Shown here in pieces: positions 36,388-48,240 of a stretch of 64,000 nucleotides of DNA (the stretch's first letter is position 1; every line of letters begins with the position of its first letter). The notes beneath the pieces were generated by a model that was not told the DNA's origin, searched no databases, and saw only the letters and a list, made by a program, of their open reading frames with translations. A program made the position numbers and the translations under genes. Origin of the DNA: Cytospora piceicola (lineage: Eukaryota > Ascomycota > Sordariomycetes > Diaporthales > Cytosporaceae); the NCBI GenBank assembly GCA_023375675.1, contig JALQBC010000026.1:496001-560000 (forward strand), read 5' to 3'.

Positions 36388-36540
36388 TAGCCGTCGAACG
36401 GCTAAGAGAACTAGAGATTATAAGGCCTTTAATGCCTGCCGGAAGGCTTACGGTTACTTTAAAGCCTAGATAACGTCAGATCAGACCTACGATAAGGCCG
36501 ATTACGATAAGGCCTGCGATAAGGCCTTTTATAGTAAACC
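36388..36540. other. Right boundary of the island: small hairpin and CGATAAGGCC repeats
   Basis: TAGCCG/CGGCTA (36,388-36,393 and 36,399-36,404) form a hairpin. At about 36,490-36,530 CGATAAGGCC recurs three times. CpA/TpG still occur here, so RIP is only partial between 36.1 and 36.6 kb. Confidence 0.6.
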
Positions 36541-36543
36541 TTA

Positions 36544-37117
36544 AGTTCGAACTAAGATGCATGCTCGAGTTTTAATCTGATTAAAAAGCAGTTACCTAAA
36601 TCTGAATCTATAGAAAAAGGGCTATTAAACGGTCTATTTAATTAAATCGTAGCCCTTAAGGTAGGCTTAGTATTAAAGCTAATAGTTCTAATTCCTTAGG
36701 TTTCTTAGGTTTCTTAGGTTCTTAACACGAACCTTAGCCCTTCCCTCTCTTCCTTTTTACCGAAGGCTTATATAAGCCTTTAGATTCGAACTAAGATGCA
36801 CGTTCGAGTTTTAATCCGATTAAAAAGCAGTTACTTAAATCCGAATCTATAGAAAAAAGGCTATTAAACGGTATATTTAATTAAATCGTAGCCCTTAAGG
36901 TAGGCTTACTATTAAAGCTAATAGTCTTAATTCCTTAGGTTTCTAAAGTTCTTAACCTGAACCCTAGCCTTTCCCTTCCTCTTTACTTACTTAAGCCTTT
37001 AAGTTTATATTAAGATATACGCTCGAGTTCTAATCTAATTAAATAAAGCTAACCTAAATCTAAATCTGTAGAAAAAGGGCTATTAAACAGTATATTTAAT
37101 TAAATTCTAGCCCTTAA
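36544..37117. repeat. Tandem 220-240 bp units A, B and first half of C
   Basis: Units begin with GATTCGAACTAAGATGCA-like sequence at 36,544, 36,783 and 37,002. Each contains GGGCTATTAAACGGT, TTTAATTAAATCGTAGCCC, AGCTAATAG and a CTTCCTCTTT block. Unit C is cut at 37,117 by the LTR element and resumes at 45,060. Confidence 0.88.
37113..37117 (+). other. Target-site duplication CTTAA, left copy
   Basis: CTTAA stands directly before the left LTR and is repeated directly after the right LTR at 45,060-45,064. Uninterrupted units A and B have a single CTTAA at the same place (TAGCCCTTAAGGTAGGC). Confidence 0.9.
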
Positions 37118-37575
37118 TGTAATAATCACGGTATAACCTTTATAAGGATACTTACTGTAACCGGTAGGGTTTATATTATTAGTAGAATATGTATATAAAA
37201 GGTAAATAATATTCCGAGCTTTATCTTCTCGATAATTAAGAGGTAATAAAACTTATTATAAAAATAATACTTAGATTAATAACTAAAGACTAGCTATAAA
37301 CTTATTTAAAAGGCGGTACTCTTTTATCCTTATATATTTAGTTCTTTAGTCGTAAGCTCGAGGTACTTACGGTAAGAATACTATAAGCTTTTTTTATTTA
37401 CTATACTTATAGGTTAAGTACTGTAAGTATTATAACCTTAACTTTAGTAAGCTACTTTAGTTAGACGGAACTCTTTTATAAAGATTCCGTCTGTTCCGAT
37501 ATACTAGCCTTACTTAGGTTATATATAACTTCTTAACCGTATAACCTTTTAATACTCTAACCTTAAGTTATAATA
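37118..37575 (-). repeat. LTR, 3' copy with respect to the element (458 bp)
   Basis: It begins TGTAATAATCACGG and ends GTTATAATA. It aligns end to end with 44,602-45,059 at the same length, differing mainly by C/T and G/A. TG and CA ends are partly changed by RIP. Confidence 0.92.
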
Positions 37576-37592
37576 TTATCTTCCCTTTTTAT
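37576..37592 (-). other. Polypurine tract of the LTR element
   Basis: On the minus strand AAAAAGGGAAGATAA lies immediately upstream of the LTR. This is the position and composition of the plus-strand primer used in reverse transcription, and it fixes the element's orientation. Confidence 0.75.
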
Positions 37593-39199
37593 CGGTCTTT
37601 ATCCTTAAAGACCTATAAGTTATTTTTCTTTATCGGCTACGTATATTTATACCTTTTTAATTCGTTATATTTAATAGCGTCGAAAAACCTTATTTTAAAA
37701 AGACTATAAACCGTTTAATCTTTATTATTAAAGTTTATAAAAACAGTTTCGAAATACCGCCTTACTTTTATTATCGTTTTTAATACGTTTCTTATATTAT
37801 AGATCTTACCTATCCGAAATATAGTAAATATACCTATTAGGGTTGTATTTATAATATAGTTAGATTTTCTCTTACTACCTTTAACCGTATTTTATTAGAG
37901 ACCGAACGAATCGAAACCGAAAAAGAAAAGGCTAAAGAGTAACTAGCTGTCTTTACTATATATATCGCTTGTTTATCGAAATAACGTCGTTAACTTTATA
38001 AGCGTAGCGAAAAGATAGCGTGTTATAGTTTTAAGAGTTTTAATAAAATAGATTATATAAAGGCCGAGAAGGCTTATTAAGCTAGTCCGGGTATAAGAGA
38101 ACCTTATATTATTCTTAAGGTAATTAGTAATAACTTTAATTAGAGTATAGTAAATCTAACTAGTATTAAAAAAGAGTTATTAGAATTTAAAACGAATATT
38201 AGTTTTAATTCGACGTTTAGTTAAAAGAATAAGTTGTTTATACTAGTATTATCTTTTACTAGTAATTAATTTATTAGCCTATCGATTAGTCGTTATATTA
38301 CCTTTTACTAATAAGATTTTATTTAACTAGTAATAATCTTTCGTAACTAGTATTAATCTTTCGTAACTAATATCGATCTTTCTTACTAGTTATATTAGTT
38401 ATAACCGGTAATACCTTAAGTTTATTATTTAGTCGTTTTAACTAGTTTAGTTACTAGCTTAACTAGTTTAGTTCTGTTACTAATAGTCTTTTTATACTAG
38501 TTAATTAATACTTTATAATATTTTAAATTCTTTATTAGTTTTTATATATTTTCTAACTAGTTATAACCTTTTTATTTAACTAAGAATTCTGTTCTTTTAT
38601 TAGTTTATTATTTATTTAATATTTATTTTACTTTATATTCTTATATCTTATAATTAAGTTCGACTTTTTTATTAAGCTTTATATTTTTATATACTAGTTT
38701 AAGTAATAAAATATAAAAAACTAAATATATCTTTATTCTTAAAAGTAATAAAAGTTTATAGTTAACGTTTAAAAGCTTTTTAATAATCTTAAATACTTTT
38801 AGTTTCTTAAAATTAAGTTTTTCGTTAAGTCTTTTTATTTTAATATTTTTATATAATAAATAAACTTTATCCCTTTCTTTTAAAAGTAGTATTTCCGATT
38901 GTTTTCGATTATAATATTTTACTATCTGCTAATAAATAAATAAAAGTTCTTTTAAAATATATTTATATAATCTATAAATCTTATTAATACGTTTTATTAC
39001 TTTTATATTATTTTTTCTAAATAATAGTTTTTTATAAACTTTAAGGTTATACTTATAATTAACGTAAAATAATAATATTCTTATTATACTTATATTTACG
39101 CTATTATAAGCGATTTATATTAATAGTAAAAGATTAACTTAGTTATTTTATTTATAGTTAATATAACTCTTTAAGTAAACTTTAACTATTTAGTTAAAC

Positions 39200-39530
39200 C
39201 GTTTTATTTATCTGTCTATTTATAAGTAAAAAGCTATTAAAAGCTTATATTTTACTTTTAACTTATTTATAAGTTTTTATTAAAAGTAAAAAATAAACTT
39301 AGTATTATAATTTATAATAAGTTCTTTTAATAATCTGTATTAGTTAATAATATTTTATAAAAACGTATATACTAATTCTTTTATAATTAAAAATTCTTAG
39401 TAAGATAGAAAGTAAACGTATTTAATAAGCTTATTTATAATAACTAAAATACTATTATATAATACTTTAGTTATTAGTTTTTTAAACTTAAATAGTTTAA
39501 TAATAAAGTTTATAATAACTAATTTCTATA
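39200..39530 (-). pseudogene. Integrase catalytic core relic of the LTR element
   Basis: The minus strand reads INFIIKL at the first catalytic site (Asn codon at 39,508-39,510 where MDFI has Asp), then YNSILVIINKLIKY (39,421-39,465) matching the YDSILVIVDRLTKY block of gypsy integrases with Asp changed to Asn. A decayed TDGQT-type block lies near 39,205-39,235. Confidence 0.8.
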
Positions 39531-40499
39531 GTTTTATTATAACTAATAAAGCTTTTAGCTTTTTATATAGCTTATATTATACTACTTTACTTTTATTATA
39601 AATATTATATTTTTTAAACGTTATTATAATGTATTATTGTATTCTAGAAAATTTATAATACTATCGGATTCTTTTAACTATTAAAACGATTTCTTAATAT
39701 TTATAAGCTAGTACCTTATATATTTAGCGAATAAGCTTACTTTATAAATCTTTTAAAACGTAAAGTCTGTTTATTTAAAAGAGTATTTCGTTTTTTTCTT
39801 AAAGGTTTTCCTTTTATTTAAGTATAAGCCGTTATTAAAAGTCTTTAAGTTCTATTTCTTATTTTAAATTTATATTAATCCGAAAGGTAGCGTTTAGCTA
39901 TCTTAGCTTTTAAATAAAAATACTATTATTATCTTACTTAAAAATGCTTTATATTTCTAATATAATATTTTATTAATAGTTTAAACGTTTACTTTAAACG
40001 TTTATAATTTTATTATCTACTTTCTTATAATAATAGATTTTTATATTAAATTAAAATATAAATTCTATTTATTATACTTATCGTTTATTAAAAACCTTAA
40101 TAGTTATAAATATTACTAAGTTTTTATAGTTTAAGTAAACTTTTACTTAATATTTTATACTTATTAAATAAAATTCCTATTTTTTAAATACTTTAATAAT
40201 CGTTATAAGTTTTTTATTATATATTTAATATTAAAGTTCGGGTTTATTAAGTTTCTTTAAAAAAAACACTATTAAGTATAGTTTATTATTTTTATCTTAT
40301 TATTTAAATTATCTTTTAAATATAAAGTTTAAAAAGTTTATTTTAACTTTAAATAGTTTTTAAAGATTTACTTTTATTAAAACTAGTTTTAATATAACTA
40401 TATCTTTAAGTTTATCGAATACCTTTTATATTTCTATAGTTTAATTAAATAATATATTTTTCTTTATAAGATTAATAAAAAGTATTATATATTTACTAT

Positions 40500-41300
40500 A
40501 ATTTTTAATAAATTATTAGTAAAAGTTTATAAATTTTAAAAAGCCTTTAACTTCTTTAAAGTTTATTAGTTTAAGCTAGTTTTTAACTATTATAATCTTT
40601 AAGTCTTATATTTAGATTTCCTTTAATAAGATAATATATCCGAAAAAGTTTACTTTCTTAATATAAAAGAAACTCTTTTTTAGTTTTATTAGTAGTTTTA
40701 TATTTTATAATACTTTTAATACTTAATATATATACTTTTTATATTTACTTTTATTTTTAAAGTAAATAAAAATATTATTAAGGTATATAATAATAGTAAT
40801 ATTTAAATATTCTTATAATATATAATTAATTATAGCTTAAAATATAGTTAAAACGTTAATAAGCTTTAATAATATTACTAAATACTTATAGTATTTATAA
40901 TATATTTTAAATACTATTTTTTACTTTTTATTTTTATTTTAATTAGGTTATAAGCTTTTTTTAAGTTTAAAGCTATAAAGATTTTTACTTTATATAATCG
41001 GTTTTTAAGTTTTCCGATTAAAAGTAAAAGGTATTTATTTTTAATAGTAATTTTATTAAGCTATTAGTAATTAATATATAGTTTTAATTTCCTGTTTTTC
41101 TTTAAAATAAATAAGATTAAGTATTTTACTAATAATATTAATTACTTTATATAATCCTTTATTAAATTCTTATTTAAATACTTCCGGAATACTTTTAATT
41201 AAGTTTCGTTTAACTTATAAATCTATTAAAACTTTAACTATATTTTTTTTTAAAGGTATTTTATAATCTTATTAAGTATATTTAAGTAGTCTGGTATTAA
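40500..41300 (-). pseudogene. Reverse transcriptase relic of the LTR element
   Basis: The catalytic YLDDILIY box reads YLNNIFIY (YLNN at 40,774-40,785 on the minus strand). Both aspartates have become Asn by GAT-to-AAT, as RIP on the opposite strand predicts. Flanking sequence is too damaged for exact domain limits; the range given is approximate. Confidence 0.75.
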
Positions 41301-43849
41301 AGACTTTTAAAAATAGTTTAATATATTTTTTATATTTTTTTAAAATATAGTTTTTAAGTTTTTTTCTTACTTTTTTAACTTTTTATAAATAACTTATAAA
41401 TTATTTAAGTAGCTTTTATATTTATTTAACTATTTTCTTATATTTATACCGTCGTTTTTAATATAAAATAGTTCTTTTTTATATTACTACGATTATTCTT
41501 ATTATTAATAGTTTAGCTTTTTACTATATTTATACTTTATACTTATATTTTTTAATATCTTAAATTATTTAAATTATAGCTATTATCTGTTATTTTCTTT
41601 TAATTATATTAACTTTTTTAATTATACTTTTATATCGTTATAACGTTATTTAGTATAGCTATATAATATTTAATTTACTTAAAAGCTTTATTTATACTTT
41701 TTTAATATTATAATTCTTTTTTAAAGTATTTTTTCTTATTATAGTTTTTAAAACCTAAGTAGTTCTTTAAATTCTTTTAAAAGTATTATTAAATATATTT
41801 AAATACCCTTTTTTAAGCTATTTTTAAAAACTAAACTCTTTTTCTTAATATTATTAATTATCTTTTTAATTAAAGTACAGTTTATTTAATTAATTTAACT
41901 AATAATCTAATTAATATATAAGTTATACTTTTTAAACTATATAATACTTAATATTACGTTATAATTTAAAAAGTCTATAATATTAAAGCTAAAAGTTTTA
42001 TAATATTATTAAATAGTAATAAAAAAATAATTAGTTTCGTTATTAATTTATTTGTTATTATAAGTAATATTAGTTTTTTTAATTGTTTTTAGTTAATATA
42101 GTTCTTTCTTTTTATAATAAGTTAGTCGGTATTTATTAACTGCTTTTAAAAAGATAAAGTTCTTTTAAACGTTATTATTTAATAATATATATAGTTTAAT
42201 TTTACTAATTTATATTTTTAATTATAAGTAGTTATAGTTATAAACGCTTATTATATTAAAGAATTATTTTAGTCTTTTATTATTAAATAGTTTTATTTTT
42301 AATAGCTTAACTTGTTTTTTACTTATTTTACTACTTATTATACTAATTTTCTAACTTAGTTTTATTTCTTTTTAAAAAGCGTTGTTTTATAGGTTTTTTA
42401 AAGAAATCTCGTTTTTTTTTTTAAGTTTTCTTTTTAAAACGTCTTTTTTTAAACGCTTTTTAATAGTTATCTTAAAGCTTAAAGTTAATTCTTTTCCGAT
42501 TTTTACTTACTTTAAATACGTATTATCTTATATTATTTTATATATTTATATTAGAAATAAATATAATATATATCTGAAAAATAGTTATTAATAGTAAACT
42601 TTATTTTAATATAGTTTAAAAAGTAGTATTCTTTATTAAATATAAAAATAATATAATCTTTTAAGTTTTTTTTATTTATTTAGTAATAATATAAAATAAT
42701 ATCGTTAAGTTAATAAACTTATAAAATTAATATATTTATATATTAATATAAAAAAAAATCGTTTTATATTTTATAAAAATAATATACTTTATATTTATTA
42801 TCGATATAAAATAATTAAATAACTTATATTATATACTATATATATTTTAAAAATAAATAAAACTAGTTATTTTATTATATTATTTTATTATAAATAGCTT
42901 TTCCGGTTTATTTTATTATTACGTTATATATAATAAATTAAACGTTATTTTTATAAAAAGTAAAGTTTATTATATTATTTAAAAAATAATATAAATTATT
43001 TAATATATATTAAAGTAATACTAAGTTCTTTTTTACTACTTCGAAGATTTACTATACTTTTTCTTTTATAAAGTTATTTATAGTATTATTGTTAATCTAT
43101 TTATTAAAATCGTTTTTATACTTTTATATATTTTTAAAGCTTATATTATTATTTAGCTTAGTTTTTTATAATTCTTTTTTTAAAACTATTTAATTAACAA
43201 TATCGATTATTACCTTACCTTTTTTAATAAACTTAATAACTTATTTTTTATTTTATTATAATACTTTTTTTATAGTTTTTAATATTTACGTTTATTTAAA
43301 AAGTTCTTTTTTTTAAAAAGTAGTTATATAGTTAAAGCTTACTTTTATTTTAGTTTTTTAAATATTAAAAAAAGTAATAATATTATTTCGGTATAATTCG
43401 AATAAGATTTCTTTTTTATATTTTATAAAAGTTTTTTAAAAGTTTTACTTACTTTCTGAGTTTTCTTTTACTACTTTTACTAAATAGTCGGCGTTAAAGT
43501 AGTCGGAATTATTATTTTAAATTACTATATTATATAATAGTTTTCGTTTTTTTATTATAAAAGTTCGGTACTTTATATTACTATTATACTGTTATCTTTT
43601 AAATATAGGTTTTTATATTTTCTTTAACTTACTTTGGTAGTTTTATATAAAGTGTTTTTTTTTACTATAGTTAAAGTATTTAAGTTTCGATTTATCTTTA
43701 TATTCGGTTATATCGAGTTTTATAAGTTTTATATATTACCTATACGTAGTATTATTACGATTATTTCTTTTATATTAAAACTTTTTTTCGGTATTAAAAG
43801 CGTAAGGTTTTTAATAAAACCTATTAGCTAGCTTAAGCCTTCGTTTTTT

Positions 43850-44450
43850 TAGTTATTATTTATATAATTTATTATCGATTTAAACTGTTTTTTTCGTATA
43901 TTTTATAAAATCGTTTAGCTTATCTTTTTTAGCTAGTTTATCTTTAATATTATCTTTTAGTTTATTATAAAATAGTATTATTAAAGGTTTATCGAACTAT
44001 TTTAGCTTTATAAAGATTTATCGGAAGTTTATTAAGTAGTTAAATATTAAAGTTTATTACTTATATTTAGCTAAGTTCTGTTTTATTTATCGTTTTTTTT
44101 TAAGTTTATCGAAAGCTTTTTTAAACGTTTTTTCGAAAAAAGTATAGTTTCGGAAGATATTAACAGTATTATCCTTTTTAAGTAAGTTATAATTATTATT
44201 TAAATAGTTATATATAATAGGTTCAAACTAAATAAGTATATTCTCTTTTAGTAAAATAGCTACGAAAAGGATTTTATCGCTTTCTATAGTAAAGTTATTT
44301 TTATAATATCGAAGGTAAGCTTTAGTTATAATAAAGAATCTTTATAAGGTTCTCTTAATACTATCGAAAGCTTTAAGCTTTTCGAGTTTAATAGTTTTAT
44401 ATAAAACTTTCTTTTCCTTTTTTTTTTCGTTTTTTCTATTAGCTATTAGT
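43850..44450 (-). pseudogene. Gag capsid relic of the LTR element
   Basis: Minus-strand translation matches the Retrotrans_gag pattern in order: KTKAYLRYYKNNF, ILFVAILLKE, FEPIIYNYL, TFFEKTFKKAF, FYNKLKDNIKDKLA and finally IDNKLYK. Former Gln and Trp codons are stops. Limits are approximate. Confidence 0.8.
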
Positions 44451-44601
44451 TCGTTATACTTACTTTAAAGATCGCTAATTAAGATAAAGGCTTTTATAAG
44501 CCTTTTACTATCGGTTATCGAAATATCGAGTATTATAATAAAGTATCAGAATATTATTTAACGGTATACGTTAAAACCGTATTAAATAAAAGTTATTAAA
44601 A

Positions 44602-45059
44602 TATAATAATTATAGTATAACTTTTATAAAGATACTTATTATAACCGGTAAGGTTTATATTATTAATAGAATATATATATAAAAGGTAAATAATATTTTA
44701 AGCTTTATTTTCTTAATAATTAAAAAGTAATAAAACCTATTATAAGAATAATACTTAGATTAATAACTAAAGACTAGCTATAAACTTATTTAAAAGGTAA
44801 TACCTTTTTATTTTTATATATTTAGTTCTTTAATTATAAGCTCGAGGTATTTATAGTAAGAGTACTATAAGCTCTTTTTACTTACTATACTTACAGATTA
44901 AGCACCGTAAGCATCGTAACCTTAACCTTAGTAGGCTACCTTAGTTAAACGAAACTCCTTTATAGAGATTCCGTCTATTCTAATATACTAGCCCTACTTA
45001 AGTTGTATATAACTTCCTAACCGTATAACCTCTTAGTACCTTAACCCTAGGTTATAACA
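44602..45059 (-). repeat. LTR, 5' copy with respect to the element (458 bp)
   Basis: It begins TATAATAATTATAG where the other copy has TGTAATAATCACGG, and it ends GGTTATAACA. Its left half is more heavily mutated than the other LTR and its right half less so. Confidence 0.92.
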
Positions 45060-45180
45060 CTTAAAGTATACTTACTATTAAAGCTAATAGTTTTAATTCT
45101 GTAGGTTCTTAAGGTTCTTAACTCGAACCTTAGCCTTTCCCTTCCTTTTTCTTTACCGAAGGGTTATATAAGCCTTTAGA
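45060..45180. repeat. Second half of tandem unit C, with target-site duplication
   Basis: CTTAA (45,060-45,064) followed by TATACTTACTATTAAAGCTAATAG and a CCTTCCTTTTTCTTTACCG block continues unit C exactly where the left half stopped at 37,117. Removing the element restores a unit of about 230 bp. Confidence 0.9.
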
Positions 45181-45186
45181 TTCGAA

Positions 45187-45860
45187 TTAAGTAAGTAAGT
45201 AAGTAACTAAGTAACTAAGTAACTAAGTAAGTAACTAAGTAAGTTAGCTAATAAGTTAGTTAGTAAAGTAGCTAGTAAGTTAGTTAGTTAGTTAATTATT
45301 TCGCCGCTTTAGGCTACGGAGAATATAATAGAGTAACGCCCTTCGGGCGTTACTCTATCGGATCCGGAGCAGCTTAAGCGGCGTATCTAACTACTTAACT
45401 AAATAGCTATTAAATTTCCGATCCTTCTTAACAGAAGGCCTTTTCGACAGGCGGTCTTACCGCCGTTCCCTAGTATTTATTTTATAAGGTAGGTAAGTAT
45501 ATAAAAATTATACTTTTAAGATTTATATACCTTATTTTTAATTTTAGTTAACTTTAAATTATAATTATATTAACTAGAGAACAGCAGTAGAACCGCCTGC
45601 CGAAAAGGCCTTCCGTTAAAAAGGATCGGAATCTTAATAGCTAATTAAGTAAATAGTTAAATACGCCGCTTAAGCTACTCCGGATCCGATAAAGTAACGC
45701 CTAAAGAGCGTTACTCTATTATATCCTCTGTAGCCTTAAGTAGCAAAACAATTAACTAACTAACTAACTTACTAGCTACTTTACTAACTAACCTATTAGC
45801 TAACTTACTTATTAACTTATTTATTTACTTACTTACTTATTACTTAATAACTAACTAGCT
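45187..45860. repeat. Large foldback element, arms about 290 bp
   Basis: The left arm (about 45,187-45,476) and right arm (about 45,571-45,860) are imperfect reverse complements. Shared landmarks in opposite order are GTAGCTAGTAAGTTAGTTAG, GGCTACGGAGAATATAATAG, CGGATCCGGAG, CTTAAGCGGCGTAT, CCGATCCTT and AAGGCCTTTTCG. The spacer of about 95 bp is AT-rich. No ORF is present, so it resembles a non-autonomous foldback transposon. It occupies the place where the next tandem unit would follow. Confidence 0.85.
45328..45358. other. Perfect 14-bp hairpin inside the foldback arm
   Basis: Stem 45,328-45,341 / 45,345-45,358 with a TTC loop; the core is AGTAACGCCC/GGGCGTTACT. The other arm holds a decayed version near 45,693-45,718 (GTAACGCC…GCGTTAC). 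Confidence 0.85.
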
Positions 45861-46085
45861 AACTTATTAGCTAATATATTAGCTAATTTACTTACTTACA
45901 TACTTACTTACTTAATAACTAACTAGCTAACTTACTAGCTAACTTACTAGCTAACTTACTAGCTAACTTACTAGCTAACTTACTAGCTAAGTTACTTATA
46001 TACCTACCTACCTACTTACCTACCTACTTACTTACCTACTTAGTTACCTACTTACATACTTATTAATTTACTTACTTACGTACTT
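45860..46085. repeat. CTAGCTAACTTA and CTTAC simple repeats
   Basis: Tandem TAGCTAACTTAC units (45,860-45,990) pass into TACCTACTTAC units (to about 46,085). They mirror the TAAGTAAGTAACTAAG run that opens the left arm at 45,187, so they may be an extended outer arm. Confidence 0.75.
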
Positions 46086-46107
46086 ACTATAACAGAACGG
46101 CGTAGGG

Positions 46108-46160
46108 CTAGAGGTTACCTAACCTAGCGCCTATACACAGACTAGGTAACCTACTAAGCC
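46108..46160. other. Nested inverted motif AGGTTACCT…AGGTAACCT
   Basis: AGGTTACCTAACCTAG and CTAGGTAACCT face each other around GCGCCTATACACAGA. After it comes a CTTTCCCTTCCTCTTTA block like that of the 220-240 bp units (46,205-46,230). Confidence 0.6.
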
Positions 46161-46539
46161 TTACCGTACCTTAGTATTTAGACTTTTAGAAAGGGCCTTA
46201 GCTACGCTTAAGCCTTTCCCTTCCTCTTTAGCTAAAATACTTATATCTATATTAGAATAACAGCTTTACCTTTATTATTTTAATATATTATAATATTATT
46301 TTAGCTTACCTTAATTAATTAATCCTTTTAGCTTAAAAAGGCTTATAATACCGACAGAACCGACCTTTAAATAACGTTATATACGCTAAAAAGTAACGAT
46401 ATAATAACAGACTATTATAAGTACTATTAAGATATAAAACGATAAATAACCGTTACGATAATATAAAACGACTAAAACAGATAAGCTAAAAAGGCTTAAA
46501 AAGAGGTTCGATTTAACCTCGATAAGTTTTTATCGACTT

Positions 46540-48240
46540 TATTATAAATAAATAAAACCCTTAAAACCCTGTTATAATAACGCTTTAGTATTACCTTTTT
46601 TTATTATATTATTAACCTTAATAAGAAGATCGTTAGTACTATAACCCTTTAGTATAAGATAAAAAAGGGTAACTTCGAAAACTATAAAAGTATTTTTAAA
46701 ACTAACCTTATATTTACTAATTTCTTATATAATCTGTCAGAAAAGAAATTTCGAAAATATAAGTATATGTTTTCTGTTAATAACCTTAAAGATAACTTTA
46801 TCGAAAAGGTTTATTAGTTAGTAGCCTTATATAGAACTTGAGAAAAAGGCCTTAAATATATTTTTAAGCTTTTAACCGAGGTAGATAAGGTAGTTTAGCT
46901 TTAAGTAAACGGCCCGATAAATTTAACTACCTTTAAAAACCGATTTATACAAAACGCTAACGTTCTCTTCTAAAAATATAAGCTTCGATCTTTAAGTATA
47001 ACGGCCTTAATAACTTAAGTTAAAAACCTTTACTAAGTAGTAATCGAGTTAAACTAAAACCTTAACATATTATATTAATAAGTAACTAAGTTTAAAGTAA
47101 AAGCGGTTAACGCGATAAAAGGTTTATATAATATAACTAATATAAATAAGCTTACTTTAAATAACCCTGTCCTGAATAATATAATACTTATTAAGATTAC
47201 CTTATATAATAAACGTATTTATAAGCTTTAAGTATAGCTTAATAATAGTAACTAATTAGTTATTAACTTAACCTACTTAATATATAATACTCTTCTGTTT
47301 AACCTTAATAAAAAGTACTAATAAGATAATACCCTTAGTTTATTATATACTTAGTTTATAAAAGATAAGATAAAAGTCTGCTAAATAGTAAAGGTTAATA
47401 ACGCTCTTAAGTTTTATAACGATCTTAAATAAGATAAAGTTTCTTATAAAATATAAAAGATAAAGGTTTAAAACCGTTTATATAATAATATAAACTAGTT
47501 TCTTACTAAGTCTTTAAAGATTAACTATATTATAAGCTGTATAGCCGGAACTTTTACTAAAAATATTATACTATACCTCGATTATTAAAACCTTAAACGT
47601 TTTTTTACTATCGAGTTTATTTTATAATACTTAAACCTATAATATAACGACTTTAACCGAAAGAGGAAGGCGTAGAATAAGTAAAATACGTTAAATATAA
47701 TATACCTTAAGTTTTATAATAAGTCTACTATTTTATATTAAGCTTTTTAAAACGCTTTTATATATTTAACGGCTAAACTCTTTAAGCTTTAAGTAACTTA
47801 GAAAAACGAGTTCTAGCGTCGTTTAACGCCTATACTTTAAAATACCTTAGCCGTCTAGTTTATAAACAACTCGATAAAATACGTAAAGCTTTCTTAACTA
47901 GTTTAATAAGTTAACTTTACTAATACTTAAGCCGCGGCTATAGCTAAAGTAAAAAAAAAGAAAGTATATACCTTCGCCTTTACTTAGTTAAAGGATAGCC
48001 GATTATCGACTAATTAAAATTATAATATATTTATACTGAAAGAATAAGGTAAAAGGTTTAAATAACTTCGTTATAACGTTATCGTTATTAGCCTGTTAAG
48101 TAAAAAGGAATTTAAAAAATTAGTTAAAAAGGGAAAGTGTTTTATATATAAAAAGGAAGGTTACCGATTATTTAAGTATCCCGATACTTTTAAAAACAAT
48201 AATAGAAAGCTAGTTTAATAAAGTAACTATATTAACTACT
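46540..48240 (+). pseudogene. Gag relic with zinc knuckle
   Basis: Plus-strand read-through with TAA/TAG as nearly the only stops. Near the C-terminus the line VNFTNTQAAAIAKVKKKK (47,907-47,960) resembles the end of fungal gypsy Gag proteins. The CX2CX4HX4C knuckle is at 48,138-48,179: the first Cys (48,138) survives, but the second Cys (48,147), His (48,162) and last Cys (48,177) codons read Tyr, as TGT-to-TAT and CAC-to-TAC changes predict. Confidence 0.78.

Larger units (their letters stand above)
31253..36400. other. Gene island of normal composition
   Basis: CpA and TpG return to normal frequency and GC content rises to roughly half. The island is about 5.2 kb and lies between RIP-mutated arms. 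It holds the HET gene, a dehydrogenase pseudogene and two uncertain ORFs. The stretches 32,490-33,378 and 35,888-36,400 contain no gene I can support. Confidence 0.9.
37118..45059 (-). mobile_element. Ty3/gypsy-type LTR retrotransposon, complete but RIP-inactivated
   Basis: The 7,942-bp element has 458-bp LTRs at both ends and a 5-bp target duplication. It is oriented on the minus strand: gag lies near the right LTR, RT and integrase follow leftward, and a purine tract abuts the left LTR. The order RT before integrase is the Ty3/gypsy (Metaviridae-like) order. RIP removed nearly all CpA/TpG and changed catalytic Asp codons to Asn, so it cannot encode active enzymes. Two plus-strand ORFs inside it (42,382-42,591 and 43,634-43,831) are shadows. 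Confidence 0.93.

Noticed and set aside
42382..42591. 69-aa plus-strand ORF
   Set aside because: It lies inside the minus-strand LTR element; its Phe/Lys/Ile bias is the complement of RIP-mutated pol sequence.
43634..43831. 65-aa plus-strand ORF with hydrophobic residues
   Set aside because: Shadow of the gag-pol region on the other strand; the apparent membrane character comes from AT-rich codons.
45328..45358. GC-rich hairpin that resembles an intrinsic bacterial terminator
   Set aside because: No T-run follows, the context is fungal, and the same sequence recurs inverted in the foldback arm.
46160..46330. Possible 5' LTR of the split gypsy element
   Set aside because: The partner LTR is outside the window and no TG…CA ends or target duplication can be tested.
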